Below, one piece after another: positions 5,210 through 5,535 of a stretch of DNA of 5,535 nt. The stretch's first letter is position 1. Every line of letters begins with the position of its first letter. Below the pieces are notes generated by a model, which worked only from the letters and a program-made list of their open reading frames with translations, did not search any database and was not told where the DNA came from. Source of the DNA: Clostridium sp. UBA3947 (GTDB taxonomy: Bacteria > Bacillota > Clostridia > Clostridiales > Clostridiaceae); NCBI GenBank assembly GCA_002385545.1, contig DGDR01000190.1:1-5535 (forward strand). The letters run 5' to 3'. The translations under genes were made by a program, and so were the position numbers.

Positions 5210-5535
5210 ATGCAAAAAAAGCTTCTAGTCGCAGTGATGCTGAGTGTCTGTATAAGTTCAACATTGACTTATAAGGTTGTTGTAGATAAACATGAAAGGG
5301 AGGTGTTAGCTAGACTTAGCACCACAGTGTCGAGGGCCAATGCAACATGTGATACCTACAGAACAAGAGCTCTACAGCTACAGAATGAAGTTAATGAATT
5401 AACAGCACACATAGAGGCACTTAGACAAGTAACAGAAAAGTACTCTGTAGATACGTTCCAAGTAACAGCTTACTCTCCGTATGATAATATAAGCGGTATG
5501 GAGAACGATGGCAACCCTAATAAGACAGCTACAGG
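5210..5535 (+). CDS. Membrane-anchored coiled-coil protein with 3D (MltA/YuiC-like) domain, 3'-truncated
   Basis: The ATG at 5210 has AAAAGGGGG eight bases upstream; the frame is open to the right edge, giving 109 visible residues. Residues 1-4 are basic, about 5-20 hydrophobic (LLVAVMLSVCISSTLTY), which looks like an uncleaved anchor or signal peptide. Cys14 follows L-S-V, not a good lipobox. Residues about 27-78 are charged and likely a coiled coil (ALQLQNEVNELTAHIEALRQ). From 83 the sequence TFQVTAYSPYDNISG and NDGNPNKTATG opens a 3D domain, named for three conserved aspartates and related to the barrel of MltA lytic transglycosylases and YuiC/Sps-type wall proteins; D92 is probably the first of these, the others fall outside. 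I infer a peptidoglycan-active protein displayed outside the membrane. It is separated from the lysis cassette by a terminator and its own promoter. Confidence 0.8.
   Translation, partial: MQKKLLVAVMLSVCISSTLTYKVVVDKHEREVLARLSTTVSRANATCDTYRTRALQLQNEVNELTAHIEALRQVTEKYSVDTFQVTAYSPYDNISGMENDGNPNKTAT

Noticed and set aside
5240..5260. Lipobox in the 3D-domain protein
   Set aside because: Cys14 is preceded by L-S-V, and valine at the -1 position does not fit the usual G/A/S, so an uncleaved anchor or ordinary signal peptide is more likely.

Overview
The window looks like the late end of a phage or prophage of a low-GC Gram-positive bacterium (Bacillota). The reasons are AT-rich DNA, strong Shine-Dalgarno sites of the AGGAGG type, tightly packed same-strand genes, and a lysis cassette made of families typical of Clostridia and Bacilli: a BhlA/UviB-like protein, an Amidase_3 endolysin and a three-helix holin. 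No hallmark gene (terminase, capsid, tape measure, integrase) lies inside the window, so prophage versus free phage cannot be settled.

Positions 1-3026 hold three adjacent structural genes, probably tail fibre, baseplate or host-recognition proteins. The first is cut by the left edge. The second has a discoidin (F5/8 type C-like) carbohydrate-binding domain. The third has a tail-type N-terminus and what looks like a second discoidin-like domain inserted inside another beta domain. The first two share a C-terminal linker motif and a pair of short I-T-V-S-A-type repeats, placed in different order in each protein.

Positions 3023-3707 hold a small overlooked zinc-ribbon gene of 57 codons, overlapped on both sides, and an unrecognised 181-residue protein whose C-terminal part resembles a fibronectin III-like fold. 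Positions 3723-4967 are the lysis cassette: BhlA/UviB-like membrane protein, zinc amidase with a single SLH-like C-terminal motif, and a second holin. It closes with an intrinsic terminator at 4957-4981 whose stem starts inside the last holin codons.

Positions 4982-5209 are a non-coding stretch dense in dyads and TATAAT hexamers, including an 18-bp perfect palindrome whose right half recurs over the predicted promoter of the next gene. That gene starts at 5210 and runs off the right edge. It encodes a membrane-anchored coiled-coil protein entering a 3D (MltA/YuiC-like) cell-wall domain. In outline, host-recognition proteins are followed by lysis functions in one transcription unit, and then by a separately controlled second wall-active protein.
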